From Oasisia sp. SBJ-2009 (taxonomy: Eukaryota; Annelida; Polychaeta; Sabellida; Siboglinidae): a DNA stretch of 64,000 nt. Made by a program: the position numbers and the translations under genes. How positions within the stretch are numbered: the first letter of the stretch is position 1; each line of letters begins with the position of its first letter. The DNA lies in the NCBI GenBank assembly GCA_964017155.1, contig OZ024865.1:13767029-13831028 (forward strand), in the 5' to 3' direction. Below, piece by piece: positions 10,347 to 22,465 of the stretch. The notes below the pieces were generated by a model. The model made no database searches and was not told the origin of the DNA. It saw only the letters and a program-made list of their open reading frames with translations.

Positions 10347-12515
10347 ATGTGTCGTAGACAGTACAATGTACCTAAGACTAAGTGCTACAAACATAATATT
10401 ATCACCTGAGACAATTTTTGCATCCATGTGTCGTAGACAGTACAATATACCTAAGATTAAGTGCTACATACATAAGATTATCACCTGAGACAATCCTTGA
10501 ATCCATGTGTCGTAGACAGTACAATGTACCTAAGATTAAGTGTATATACAAAAGATTATCACCTGAGACAATCCTTCCATCCATGTGCCGTAGACAGTAC
10601 AATGTACCTAAGATTAAGTGTATATACAAAAGATTATCACCTGAGACAATCCTTCCATCCATGTGTCGTAGACAGTACAATGTACCTAAGATTAAGTGCT
10701 ACATACATAAGATTATCATTTGAGACAATCTTTCCATCCATGTGTCGTAGACAGTACAATGTACCTAAGATTAAGTGTATACACAAAAGATTATCACCTG
10801 AGACAATCTTTCCATCCAAGTGTCGTAGACAGTACAATGTACCTAAGATTAAGTGTATATACAAAAGATTATCACCTGAGACAATCTTTCCATCCATGTG
10901 TCGTAGACAGTACAATGTACTTAAGATTAAGTGTATATACAAAAGATTATCACCTGAGACAATCTTTCCATCCAAGTGTCGTAGACAGTACAAAGTACCT
11001 AAGATTAAGTGTATATACAAAAGATTATCACCTGAGACAATCTTTCCATCCAAGTGTCGTAAACAGTACAATGTACATAAGATTAAGTGTATATACAAAA
11101 GATTATCACCTGAGACAATCTTTCCATCCAAGTGTCGTAAACAGTACAATGTACATAAGATTAAGTGTATATACAAAAGATTATCACTTGAGACAATCCT
11201 TCCATCCATGTGTCGTAGACAGTACAATGTACCTAAGATTAAGTGTATATACAAAATATTATCACCTGAGACAATCCTTCCATCCATGTGTCGTAGACAG
11301 TACACTGTACCTAAGATTAAGTGTATATACAAAAGATTATCACCTGAGACAATCCTTCCATCCAAGTGTCGTAGACAGTACAATGTACCTAAGATTAAGT
11401 GTATATACAAAAGATTATCACCTGAGACAATCCTTCCATCCAAGTGTCGTAGACAGTACAATGTACCTAAGATTAAGTGTATATACAAAAGATTATCACC
11501 TGAGACAATCCTTCCATCCATGTGTCATAGACAGTACAATGTACCTAAGATTAAGTGTATATACAAAAGATTATCACCTGAGACAATCCTTCCATCCATG
11601 TGTCATAGACAGTACAATGTACCTAAGATTAAGTGTATATACAAAAGATTATCACCTGAGACAATCCTTCCATCCATGTGTCATAGACAGTACAATGTAC
11701 CTAAGATTAAGTGTATATACAAAAGATTATCACCTGAGACAATCCTTCCATCCATGTGTCATAGACAGTACAATGTACCTATGATTAAGTGCTACATACA
11801 TAAGATTATCACTTGAGACAATCCTTCCATCCATGTGTCGTAGACAGACCACTGTACCTAAGATTACGTGCTACATACTTAAAATTATCACCTGAGACAA
11901 TCCTTCCATCCAAGTGTAGTAGACAGTACAATGTACCTAAGATTAAGTGTATATACAAAAGATTATCACCTGAGACAATCTTTCCATCCATGTGTCATAG
12001 ACAGTACAATGTACTAACGATTAAGTGCTACACACATAAAATAATCGCCTGAGACAATCCTTGAATCCTCGTGTCGTAGACAGTACAATGTACCTAAGAT
12101 TAAGTGTATATACAAAAGATTATCACCTGAGACAATCGTTCCATCCATGTGTCGTAGACAGTACAATGTACCTAAGATTAAGTGTATATACATAAGATTA
12201 TCACTTGAGACAATCTTTCCATCCAAGTGTAGTAGACAGTACAATGACCTAAGATTAAGTGTATATACATAAGATTATCACTTGAGACAATCTTTCCATC
12301 CAAGTGTAGTAGACAGACCACTGTACCTAAGATTACGTGCTACATACTTAAAATTATCACCTGAGACAATCCTTCCATCCAAGTGTAGTAGACCGTACAA
12401 TGTACCTAAGATTAAGTGTATATACAAAAGATTATCACCTGAGACAATCCTTCCATCCAAGTGTAGTAGACAGTACAATGTACCTAAGATTAAGTGCTAC
12501 ATACATAGGATTATC
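10347..12515 (+). repeat. 78-bp satellite, right block
   Basis: About 28 units continue the array interrupted by the LINE. Units at 11200-11790 are nearly identical to each other. Groups of neighbours share private variants, such as GTCATAGACAG at 11520-11780 and CGTAAACAG at 11055-11150, which indicates local amplification. Towards 12515 the units again carry more differences (GTGTAGTAGAC, ACCACTGTACC). Confidence 0.95.
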
Positions 12516-12675
12516 ACTAATCATAACAAGTGTACCTGTGCATTTACACAAGACGAAAAACGAAGCACATTGGTCCACATACACAACGGTGATTTCACAT
12601 TACATAAGTATTTATGGATAGAATGTCCCTTGTCATACGTGACAATCTCCGTCACACGAGAGATCCATTTCTTGT

Positions 12676-12772
12676 CTAAATGATAGTGCACAAGCGTGAT
12701 GCCTTTGTCTCCTCAGTTTTCTCCTCAACCGATGGACCCTTGTTGCCCTGGTCCCTGGATCCACCTGGCAAC
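12676..12772 (-). CDS. Terminal exon: hydrophilic tail with CaaX-like C-terminus
   Basis: The acceptor TTTCCCACAG precedes the exon, which continues the phase-2 frame of the exon at 13673-13756 and ends at TAG (12676-12678). The tail begins LPGGSRDQGNKGPSVEE, is rich in Glu, Lys and Thr, and finishes KASRLCTII. A cysteine four residues from the end with isoleucine last matches a CaaX prenylation box, with Ile favouring geranylgeranyl transfer. This would place the LRR protein on a membrane. Prenylation is inferred from the motif alone, and Thr at the first 'a' position is not ideal. No AATAAA was found in the 160 bp before the satellite. Confidence 0.7.
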
Positions 12773-13672
12773 CTGTGGGAAATAAATAAATGATGATTAT
12801 ATTTAAATATCATTCTCCCATGACTACATTGGTGGTAACCTAAGCTCCGTGGCCATATGGGCATACAAGTATATAAAATACAGACTTTGAAAGTATATCA
12901 TACCAGGCGAACATGTTGGTTGGTTGGTTTCCAGTCAATGCCCACAATCATTATGTTGATTAGTATGGCATTGGGAGTTTAAAAACACGAGACCCCAGTC
13001 CACAACAGGTTTTTTCCTTGGCCTGTTTCGGATCTCTTACTTCCCCTGGCACAGACACCAGGCAGACGGGACCAACAGCTTGTGCCTCTCTTGCAAAATA
13101 CGTCATGATTTGTAGTAGTGGTTAACGTTGATCTATTTAGCAGAGAAAATGGTAAGCATTATTTTTATTGTAATATATGTTTTGTAGAATGATAGCTCAA
13201 GGTTTGCCTATGGTTAAATGGTGCATGTGATGTTTATGTAAATACTGGATGTATGTGTAAGTGGTGAGTGTGATGCTTTGTAAATACTGGATGCATGTGT
13301 AAGTGGTGAGTGTGATGCTTTGTAAATACTGTATGTATGTGTAAGTGGTGAGTGTGATGCTTTGTAAATACTGGATGCATGTGTAAGTGGCGAGTGTGAT
13401 GCTTATGTAAATACTGGATGAATGTGTAAGTATGAAGCTTGCATAAATACTGGATGTATGTGAAAATGAATTTCATTATTTTAACAGGTAAATATTTATT
13501 TAAAATATCAGGTTCTGTGATGTTTAAAGAAAAACAAGATAGTGACATCTGGCAGTTGTACAGGTTATGAGGTATTAACTAAACCTTACAACGTGTGACA
13601 TCAAAACATGGACACTTGGTCATCCCATGTGCTTAGTAAACTACATTCAAATGGACATCATATCATACCTAC
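12773..13672 (-). other. Intron, 900 bp, with a 42-bp minisatellite
   Basis: The donor GGTAGGTATG at the lower edge of the 13673 exon and the acceptor at 12773 fit. Apart from the minisatellite at 13213-13465 I see nothing in it. Confidence 0.65.
13213..13465 (-). repeat. 42-bp minisatellite, about 6 units
   Basis: The unit AAATACTGGATGCATGTGTA followed by AGTGGTGAGTGTGATGCTTTGT recurs about six times, with the last units shortened. It lies within the last intron of the LRR gene. Confidence 0.9.
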
Positions 13673-13756
13673 CCAACAACTTTGACATTTGGGTGATTCA
13701 AAAGGGCGGTGGTGATTGCCTGAATTCCATCAGCTCCAATGTTGCACGACTCTAAG
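13673..13756 (-). CDS. LRR exon, 28-residue type (last repeat)
   Basis: 84 bp between TGTTTCAG and GTAGGT, phase 2 at both ends. It starts LESCNIGADGIQAITTALL and ends in a NHPNVKVVG motif. The terminal Trp seen in the other three repeats of this type is replaced by Gly, fitting a capping repeat at the end of the solenoid. Confidence 0.8.
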
Positions 13757-16353
13757 CTGAAACACAAGAAAAAGTACTGTAAATAACAACATAGATAGTA
13801 CCACCAGTAAGGTTGGGTAATTCCTGACATTAAACAGTAAGTACAATGATCATTACCCGGTATTATGTAGTTGCACAGAAACTGTTTCAATAGGTAACAA
13901 CCTGAATCTATATTTTTATACTTTCTGAGCTCGAGTAAAGAATGATCTACTACACAGGATACTAGCTTTAGTATGAAATAAAGATACTGTTAATATTAAA
14001 ACATGGGATATCATATGGAGGAATATGTACACTGAGAGCTGAATTAATTAATGAAATAATTTATGGTGAATCATAATCATTGCCTTGTCTCTTCACCATA
14101 TCACCTAATTGACATCTTGTCTGGTTATCCATATGATATGACAAGAAACACAGCCAAATTGTATAAACAGGATTGGTAATACGTGATTTGTAGTCAAGAT
14201 GGGTCTATCTACTTTCACTCCACTCAGCTAACTTACCGGTAGTGATCAGAATGCAGTTGATATCAACAGATTAAGTAAGTAACTTTTATTTCACAACATA
14301 ACATTGCATGAATATAACTTGGCTAATAGCCATCTTCCAGTGACACGATCCTCATTTAAAATAACCATCATTACTATAGATATAAAAATATTTGTAGTTT
14401 TACAACAAAAGAATTGTCAAGATCAAATTAAACATATTGTCAGACATCAAGTATGTACTGCCAAACATGAATACACAAAGTAAGTAGTTTGTTACTGTTG
14501 CTGGTGATCTGAGAAATTTGAACTACTCTTTGAATGTAAACGAGTGTAATTATGGAAGAAATATAAGAAAGCATGGATAAATCCAAAACATATTTATTTT
14601 AACACAATACTGTGTCTTTTTGACATTCAAACTTAGCTTGTTTGCACACAACTAATTGTATATTTTGCTTAATTCTTTGTTTACGGTTGTGGTTACATTA
14701 TCAATATCACAATCTGACTGATAAATTATTGTATCATCAGCAAAAGATATAAAATTATGATATCATATTTAATTATATAGTTGTTCAGAATATTATTTGT
14801 ATATGTTTGTCATCCACATGTGACAATATATCAGTCAAACAATTTTAAAGATAATTAAATAAGCATCAAAATAAACTTAACTTCCATTTACAGAAAATCA
14901 GTAGTTTTCAAGAGGGAGCCTAATTAAAACCTACAGAAGCAGCCTGTCACAGATGGAGTACCAATTAGCTACGACATCCAGGCAGGCCACTTGGCATTCA
15001 GTGTATGGCAGGGCAGTCACCAATAACCAATTGTCTATTAGGCATGCTTCCTGGCAGGTCATCCAGCCCCCATAGTTGAGGTCAAGAGAGGCCTTTTTAA
15101 ATACACAAGTTATCATTTCCCACACTGTCCAGACAGACACAGGCAAAATGTAGACATGTAAATGTGTGTGCGATTCTGAGGTGCCCTTTGGAACATTCAG
15201 TACAATTTAAATGTCTTGTGTACTACCCATATACCTTATGAAATACCTATGCAAAATTTGAGAAAAAGTCACATAAGCCAGAGTTTTGAAAACGTTTATT
15301 AACCAGTTTGGGGCATTCTGAACATTCCAATTACAAAATGAAAATGTCTTGTGCAGCGCCCTAGCACACGTCTACACCAAATTATAAAGATAATCCTCAA
15401 CTATTTCTGAGATATGGGAACATGTAGACAATGTGATTCTTTTATTGTGAAATATGTTTTTAGTGGGTGGCTATCAGCATTCTGCTTGAAGTGTCCTTAG
15501 AAACATTCAATCAAACACAAATTTATTGTGTACTACCTATGTACACCTCTGAAATTAAGAAGAAAAAAAATTGGCCAACTTTTGTCCACCACTACCTGAC
15601 TAAAGAGTACCGTATAGATATAGATAGCACTGTGCATGTTGTCTGAATTACTGTGAGGGCATGGAATGAGTAGAATGATGTCGCTGTGCAGGGTGGCGTC
15701 AGAGGTGTCAAATTAGGACAGATTATAGCCTGTCTTTTTCTGCATATTGATACTGGTGTCATTTAGATTGGTGATGTCAACATGACAGGTCACTGTTTGA
15801 TTCTAGCAGCAATGAAGGGATGTCAGGTTAAAAAGTGGTCTGTAGGAAACTGAGGTATTAAAATTTCACAACATTTCCAGTGCACGTCTACCAGTGGAGG
15901 GTAAATATACTGTAGAATTTTTGATAACATGTCTATTCAATGACAGAAAATGAAGGAAACGTTATAATAACCACCTATGGGAAAATAAAATGTGGTCAGT
16001 TAGGCCAGTACTGAGTCAGCAGATCCAAATGCAGGCAGAAACAGATAAATAAGAAGAGTTAGCTTTTGGGGAGGTCCTCAGATACCCATAGAAAAGACCA
16101 CTCAAGTACACATTATGCATAGTAGCTCTACCCAAAACATACGTTTATGCAAAACAGTCGAATGGCGTTTTTAATAGGCAATCTGTGAACAAATATCAGT
16201 TTGGGGTCCCTAGATGACCATAGGAGGCCTCTGAAATGAGTCGGTCACGTCAATAAATTTCTTGTTCATACCAACAGTATCCCAAGAAACGTCTACGCAA
16301 AATTAGAAAAATTAATACTGAACGGTTCAGAACTATGTTGATAATGTACTTAC
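13757..16353 (-). other. Intron, 2.6 kb, with family-specific intronic repeats
   Basis: It contains degenerate copies of two motifs that recur in other introns of this gene: a TCTTCACCATATCACCTAATTG block near 14090 and a GTCTACACCAAATTATAAAG / TTTCTGAGATATGGG block near 15370-15420. No further exon was recognised. Confidence 0.55.
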
Positions 16354-16436
16354 TTCAAGTATTGCAAAGCTGTCATGTGCTTAATGGAGTTAGTGCATTG
16401 GCGGCCTCGTGATCATTGAGTGCATTGTTGTTCAAC
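16354..16436 (-). pseudogene. LRR exon, 29-residue type, with frame-breaking 4-bp deletion
   Basis: Splice sites are intact (acceptor ATGTATAG, donor GTAAGT). The exon is 83 bp, whereas the three other exons of this type are 87 bp. It begins LNNNALNDHEAANALT, and then the frame is lost. The expected IKHMTALQYL block is readable in the next frame. If included, translation stops after about 20 residues of this exon. Skipping it joins two phase-2 ends and keeps the downstream frame. It could be a real lesion, an allele, or a sequence error. Confidence 0.75.
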
Positions 16437-17232
16437 CTATACATCAGAATTTATTTAATTGATGGTGAAATTAATAATAATGATTAACGCTTGAGAAACA
16501 ATAAATTTGGAAGAAGTCATAACAGGTTATCAAGTAAAAAAATACACTGTTCACAGAGGGGAGTCCCTCGTCAATAGTGCAGGTACATGTACTAACTCGC
16601 TGTGCAGAAACAACAAAATCTGAAGATATTACTGGGGAGGCCCTGGGATGCCCTTATAAAACACCAGCGAACTACAAATTTGTTGTATACAGTAACAATA
16701 CCGTAATATGTCTATGCAAAATGGGGAAAAGGCAACAGAATAGTTTTGAAAAAGAATAGAACATTGAAAAATTACCACTTTTGGGGTTTGAGAGGAAGCT
16801 TTAAATAAAATGTGTCGTACACATTTAAGTGTATTGTGCACAGGGACAGTGCTCTTAGAAAAGCTTATGCAAAATTACAAAAATAGATCTTCAACAGTTT
16901 CTGAAATGAAAACTAATGGCACATGGCAGATGGCGTACACAGAGTGATGTCATAATCCCATTGGACCTTCGTCCCAAAGACTAAAACAAGAAAAACTGAA
17001 AATGTAACCGTCTTACGTCCTAGAGGACCCTAGGAAGTTTAAAAATCCTCTAGGAATTTTTTGATGGATCAATCAAATTTAAATTTCTAGTGCATAGTGA
17101 CAGTACCGTAAGAAACATCTGTGCAAAAACCGAGTGATTCTTCAATGGTTTCTGAAACATGAGCGCTACCGGTGCATGGCAGATGCACATACAGAGTGAC
17201 ACCATCAGTTTGTTGGTTGTTTGGCCCAAAGG

Positions 17233-17280
<48 letters not shown>

Positions 17281-17405
17281 ACTACTACTACTACTACTAC
17301 TAATAACAATAATATACATATCATTTCATTAAAGCAACCACTATAATATTGTTAAAAACCCTCAACATATTGTATTTGAATTAATTAATTACAACTGTAG
17401 CTCAC
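16437..17405 (-). other. Intron, 970 bp
   Basis: It holds two tandem-like copies of the intronic repeat (near 16860-16975 and 17095-17235; shared ACACAGAGTGA and CCCAAAG blocks) and the trinucleotide run at 17232-17303. Confidence 0.6.
17232..17303. repeat. (CTG)n then (CTA)n trinucleotide repeat
   Basis: About 16 CTG units (CAG on the transcribed strand of the LRR gene) followed by about seven CTA units. It is intronic, so no polyglutamine or polyserine product is expected. Confidence 0.95.
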
Positions 17406-17489
17406 CACAGCTCTTCAAGCTTTGGGCAGTGGGAAAGTGCCTTGGCCAGTGCTACCATCCCTTCAGTTCCTGTTCCACAGGATTGCAGA
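17406..17489 (-). CDS. LRR exon, 28-residue type
   Basis: 84 bp, acceptor GTGTTGTAG, donor GTGAGC, phase 2 at both ends. It reads LQSCGTGTEGMVALAKALS, then HCPKLEEL, with a split Trp codon. This matches the RI-type A repeat, with Cys in the asparagine-ladder position. Confidence 0.85.
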
Positions 17490-18196
17490 CTACAACACAA
17501 GAAATGCATTGGTCGGGTTACCAGCTTGCAGCTGTACAGTAGTGAAAATGTATCACTACAAAACCTTCTAACAAAACATTATGAGAACTGAATCGGTGAT
17601 TATATGCACTCTGAGAAATAAAACTGATTATCCAGGTACCTGCAAGTTGGAACTTCTATCAAAGCCATTTTGTTAGAAAATATTACATACATGGTTGTAC
17701 CTGCATTTGTACATGTTGATTTGTATAAGTTATTTTCGAGTGGTGGAATGTATACCATGAACTCCAACATCAGACAAAATTAAGAACACAATTTAAACAC
17801 AGGCCATGTTTATTAAATGAAGGACATACAAGTGCCAAACCATAAGATGAAATGGCACAGGAGGAAGGTAGAGGAGGCAAAAGACATACAGACTGAGAAG
17901 CTCACACTGAGTACATATGTTAGCTAAGAACTCCAATAACGCAAGATTGCGGACAAAGCTTGTGGATAGTGACTGAAATATATAGTCACTGAGCCAACAA
18001 GTTACCAGATAGACAATTATGTATGTTAAATTGTTGTTTATATTTTATCTTTATATTGTACCCTTTGTCCTAATGTGCTTGATAAATAACATTCATAATC
18101 TTCTTATATGAGAAAAGCCTTACATATGTGAGATCTAAAAAAAGATGGACAAACAATATTAATTGTCAACACGAATTATGTTGATGATGTACTCAC
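17490..18196 (-). other. Intron, 707 bp
   Basis: Nothing recognised beyond ordinary AT-rich intron sequence. Confidence 0.5.
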
Positions 18197-18283
18197 TCCA
18201 ACAACTTCAACGATGTCATTTTCTCAACAGAGGCAGCGAGAACCTTGGCAGTCTCAGGATTGTTGAGTGCACAGCCTTTCAAC
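18197..18283 (-). CDS. LRR exon, 29-residue type
   Basis: 87 bp, acceptor CTGTATAG, donor GTGAGT, phase 2. It reads LKGCALNNPETAKVLAASV, then EKMTSLKLL. Cys replaces the usual Asn at the ladder position (LKGC rather than LxxN). Confidence 0.85.
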
Positions 18284-19245
18284 CTATACAGTTGATGTTA
18301 AAATGAATAACTTAATATTTGACAAACAATAATAGTGCAATTTGTAATATACAATAAAGGTAATAGTAAATAATAACTTAAACATAATTTCAAAAGGTAC
18401 TGAACAGTAACCATCACAATATTGTTCAAATTAGTGCATACATACTTATCATCTCTATAAGAGGGACATTAATAAGTAAAATAAATGGGCCAAGGGACCC
18501 CCCAGAAGGTCCTTTGGACTACAGTATATTGTGAGTTTATCATTATGCATTACTTACACTCCACTCAGCCAGCCCAGTGATCAGAATGCAGTTGATACCA
18601 CTAAATTGTATGTTTCCACAGTCATACCAATTTAAAGATACATAAATGAACATAAAAATAAACACAACTTGCATTTGATTGAAAATCAATAGTTTTGGAG
18701 ACAGCTTAAAACATGCAGAGAACTGTTCAGTTTACCAGGGCTCTACCGGGTTGCCATTACACGTAGTCAAGTGCAACAATAGGAGACAGGGGATGTCCAG
18801 CTCCACTGTTTTGTGGGGAGGAACAGAAAATATACAATTCTTTCGTATTCAGCAGGCGAAATGTGATGAAACAGGCAAAATGTGACATTTAGTATTTTGT
18901 GATGCCCCTTTTATGATGCCCCTTACAAAAACAATCAATTACAAGTTGTTTCTGTACAGAGACGTAAACATAAAATGAGAGAAAATGTCAATAACAAAAG
19001 GAAACTATCAAAAATTACGCTTTAGGGCCTTTTTAGGATACTACGGGCCTTTTGAATGATTTAATCAAATTTTGATTTTTGTATATAGTGGTAAAAGTTG
19101 AATAAATAGATCCTTAACGGTATCTTAGATATAGCAGTTAATGGAGGACACATGGTGTATGGCTAACACAGAGTGATGTCATAAGTCCACTGCACCGTCG
19201 GCTAAAAGGTCTAATAAATGTACTAAACATAGAACCTTAGCTCAC
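18284..19245 (-). other. Intron, 960 bp
   Basis: It carries another intronic-repeat copy: TCCTTTGGACTACAG near 18510, CTCCACTCAGCCAGC near 18557 (also at 14220), and CACAGAGTGATGTCATAAGT near 19165. No exon was recognised. Confidence 0.55.
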
Positions 19246-19329
19246 CACAGTTTTTCAACGTTTGGGCAGTGTGAAAGTGCTGTGGCCAGTGGCACCATTC
19301 CTTCATCTCCAATTTCACATGATGTCAAA
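19246..19329 (-). CDS. LRR exon, 28-residue type
   Basis: 84 bp, acceptor GTATTACAG, donor GTGAGC, phase 2. It reads LTSCEIGDEGMVPLATALS, then HCPNVEKL and a split Trp. It is the closest relative of the 17406 exon, and the flanking introns are also similar, so the two arose by duplication of a two-exon module. Confidence 0.85.
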
Positions 19330-20759
19330 CTGTAATACATTTGACAGATTGAAGGAGTTAGCAGTTTACTGTCTAAGGAGTTAGACAGTGAGCAGAGTAT
19401 CCCTTAACTGACTCAAACATGGTTGGGTGACTTCACCATAAAGATGATCTGGTGAAATACTTGGCATTTGAATGTTCAAGCAGCAAATCAAAACATTACA
19501 TTTAATATTTCATTGATCAATTGTGTCGATATAACCATGCAATGCATGAAGTTTAGTCGAAAGAAGTATTAACATATACAAAAATATTATAATTTATTAT
19601 TCTTTTCTTGGCGTGAGAACCCATCAGCATACCTATCCTGCCATTATTACTGGTTCATAAACCACTGCAGAAATGTTATTTACATATGTGTGTAATATGT
19701 TTCAGCATAAGGTTACTGTTGAAGACTTTTGAAAGCCTGGGTAACCAAGGTCATAGGGATCAGACACTTGCTACATAACCAACACCGTCTCAAAGACATG
19801 ACATTAGACTCCTCAGCAAGGGCTTCGGATTATGTATTGGAGTAATTTGTATCACAAACTGTGATGTGTGGTTGTCTATCGATCCTAAGCAGCTACTACT
19901 GTTAAAAATAGGCCAAGTAGCCTTGAAATCCTTTGGACTACCGGTATATTAATTTTGAGGAATCATAGTTACTACCTAGTCTCATCACCATAACCATCAA
20001 ATTGACATTTTCTTTTGTTATTTATATGAAATTACAAGAAACACCACCAAATTGTGTGAAAGCAGCAGACAATGGCAATAAAGTATATCATATTTCAGTC
20101 TATTGTCGTCAAGAATATTAATTTTCTATGTTTGTCACACGGGGAAATATTACCTTTAACCAGTACTCACCAGTCATGTCATTTCAAAGATAATTAAACA
20201 AACATCTAAATAAACACAATTACCATTAATGCAAAATCAGGAAGTTTGAAGATACATGCAGGCAGTCAAACGTCAAGGTTACCTTGGATTCAGTGGGTTA
20301 TTGACACAGCCCCTGCCACTGCTGCCAGGGAACAATTAGTCAAGGTGCCCAACTGCCCATGCAACAAAAGTTGACAGGGAAAATCCAGCTTAACGGGCAC
20401 GGTAGAGGGTCAGCCTCTAGTTGGGGAATATATAGATCACCGAGGAGTTTATTATTGTTCAGTGAGCAGCTGCAAGTCTAGGCAGAGACAGTCACTGCTT
20501 TTTGGGGAAGCCATGCATGCCATGCCATTAAAAACAACCAGTTGACTACAAAGTTTACCCTAAGAAACGTCTAGGCAAAATTAGCAAATCAGACCTTCAA
20601 TGGTTTCTGAGATATGATAGCTTAGAACGCAGAGTGGATGATGCACACAGAGTAATATTTAAGTCTGCTGGACCTTCAGCCCTGAGGACTAAAAATCATA
20701 ACCACACAAAATTACTTCAGGAATACCATCAATATGAACTCAGCCGATGTTGTACTCAC
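19330..20759 (-). other. Intron, 1.4 kb
   Basis: It contains intronic-repeat copies near 19915-20010 (TCCTTTGGACTACCGG, CATCACCATAACC) and 20560-20700 (GAAACGTCTAGGCAAAATTAG start, ACACAGAGTAATATTTAAGT). No exon was recognised. Confidence 0.55.
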
Positions 20760-20846
20760 TTCAGCTGCTGCAGAGATTTAATTTGCTGAATGCTGTCTGC
20801 GAGAGATTTGGTGGCATCGGGGTCAGTGAGGTCATTGTCATTCAAC
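20760..20846 (-). CDS. LRR exon, 29-residue type
   Basis: 87 bp, acceptor ATGTACAG, donor GTGAGT, phase 2. It reads LNDNDLTDPDATKSLADSI, then QQIKSLQQL. It is a canonical B-type RI repeat with Asn at the ladder position. Confidence 0.87.
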
Positions 20847-21536
20847 CTGTACATTTGGAATGATTTCACTCAAGAAAAAATAAAAAAAAGGATTCCTACT
20901 TAAGAAACATAGAAACAATTCATGACATGATAAAATGGTAACAGGAAACAATCACATCAATATCAAATTTCAAAAAAGAGCTACACTTCAGCCATCCTAA
21001 AAATGAGCCAAAGGCCCTAAGCTCCTTTGGGACTATATTGTGAGTTTGAAATGAATTAATTTATTTTTGTTGAGTCGTAGTCTCTGTCTAGTCTCTTCAC
21101 CATAATCACACTTAACTGGCATTTTCATAGGATCACAATGCAGTTGATACTAATAGTGTGTGATATTTCACTCTATAGTTGTCCAGTATATTAAGTGTTT
21201 ATGTTTGTTACTTACAGCTTGTAGTAAATATAAAGTAATTAGTTTCAAAAAATAACTTAAGACATACAGAGAACTGTTCAGTTTAACAGAAATTTATTGG
21301 ATTATTTCAACAGCCCCTACCAATATTAATTAGTCAAGGCGTCTTTCCAACATAAAAAGGTAGGAGATGCTCAACACTACTGGCCATACGGGGAGGGGTT
21401 GGCTGTTACAGACATAGAGGGTGGGTTTCTAGTATTGCACCAGCAGCTGCAAGTAAGTTCAGGGAAAAACTGACTAAATGTGACCAAGTGAATTTGTTGG
21501 GAGGTTCTGAGGGGTCCGTGTATATACCGTTTTTTC

Positions 21537-21735
21537 CTTTTTCGTTTTCGAATTTGCGAACGCAAAACGGATAACGAATTCCTTTTTCGTTGTTCGTTTT
21601 AAAATTTGCGAACGAAAAACGAATTAGTTTTTCGTTTTCAAAACTGAAGTAAGAAAAACGAAAAACGAATTCGTTTTTCGTTTTCAAAAGGGAAGTAAGA
21701 ATAACGAAAAACGAATTCGTTTTTCGTTTTTGCAT
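21537..21735. repeat. Cluster of GAAAAACGAATTCGTTTTTC palindromes
   Basis: Four or five imperfect palindromes of the type ACGAAAAACGAATTCGTTTT recur about every 55-60 bp, separated by CAAAAGGGAAGTAAGAA-like spacers. A pair of GCTTCGGTCGCACTG / ACTTCGGTCGCACTG repeats follows at 21740-21815. This may be the subterminal part of a MITE. No TSD was established. Confidence 0.75.
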
Positions 21736-22465
21736 TTAGGATGCTTCGGTCGCACTGCCACTTCGGGTGGCCGGTAAATATTGGTAGTTTCGGCTGGATA
21801 CTTCGGTCGCACTGGCAGCGTCTTGAAAACAAACTCGCAGAAATTGCATCGGCGAAGTACGTGGTATATCTAAGTACCTATAGGTGAATATTGGTCGTTT
21901 CGGCGCTGTTTTTTATGTTTAGATAATTTAATAAACTTTACTCAACCTTATATATAATAGATCGAAAGATGGATAAATCGAGATTAGATGTATTTATTTT
22001 GTAATTGCGACTATGTGATGCAATAGTTATTTAAATTTAGTTTGTAAAATATTTGACTTAGGAGGCCCCTATTATGACTAATAAATAGTCGCTATTTTAT
22101 GGGCCACTTTGGGTTTTTTAATTAGCTTTTTTTATGTAATTATTGAATGCCATTGACGGATCATTACGGATAGCCCAATTGTATTTAGGAGCATGTTTAT
22201 TCCTAAGTATTGTGTATTAACATTTGCTACTTTACGCATATTGTAAGTAGAGGATATGTGGTAAAAATATAATACGTTTATGGCTTATTGCGTTGCTAGA
22301 GTTAGAGTTAATTCATTATTAGTTTGCATATGTAGTAATTTATAACAGTAGAAGTATGTTTGCATCTGTGTGTAATATGCTGCTTTACATAATGTATCAG
22401 TCTTTTTTTATTGTACTGAGTTACTCTAACGTTATGAGATAAACTATGTCTGTGACACATGTCAG

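Noticed and set aside
10497..11816. 440-codon open frame and overlapping long frames on both strands
   Set aside because: The 78-bp period is a multiple of three and several frames on both strands are open at once; there is no start context, splice signal or domain. It is satellite, not a gene.
5065..12515. CRISPR-like array
   Set aside because: The whole unit repeats without unique spacers and there are no cas genes; the genome is animal.
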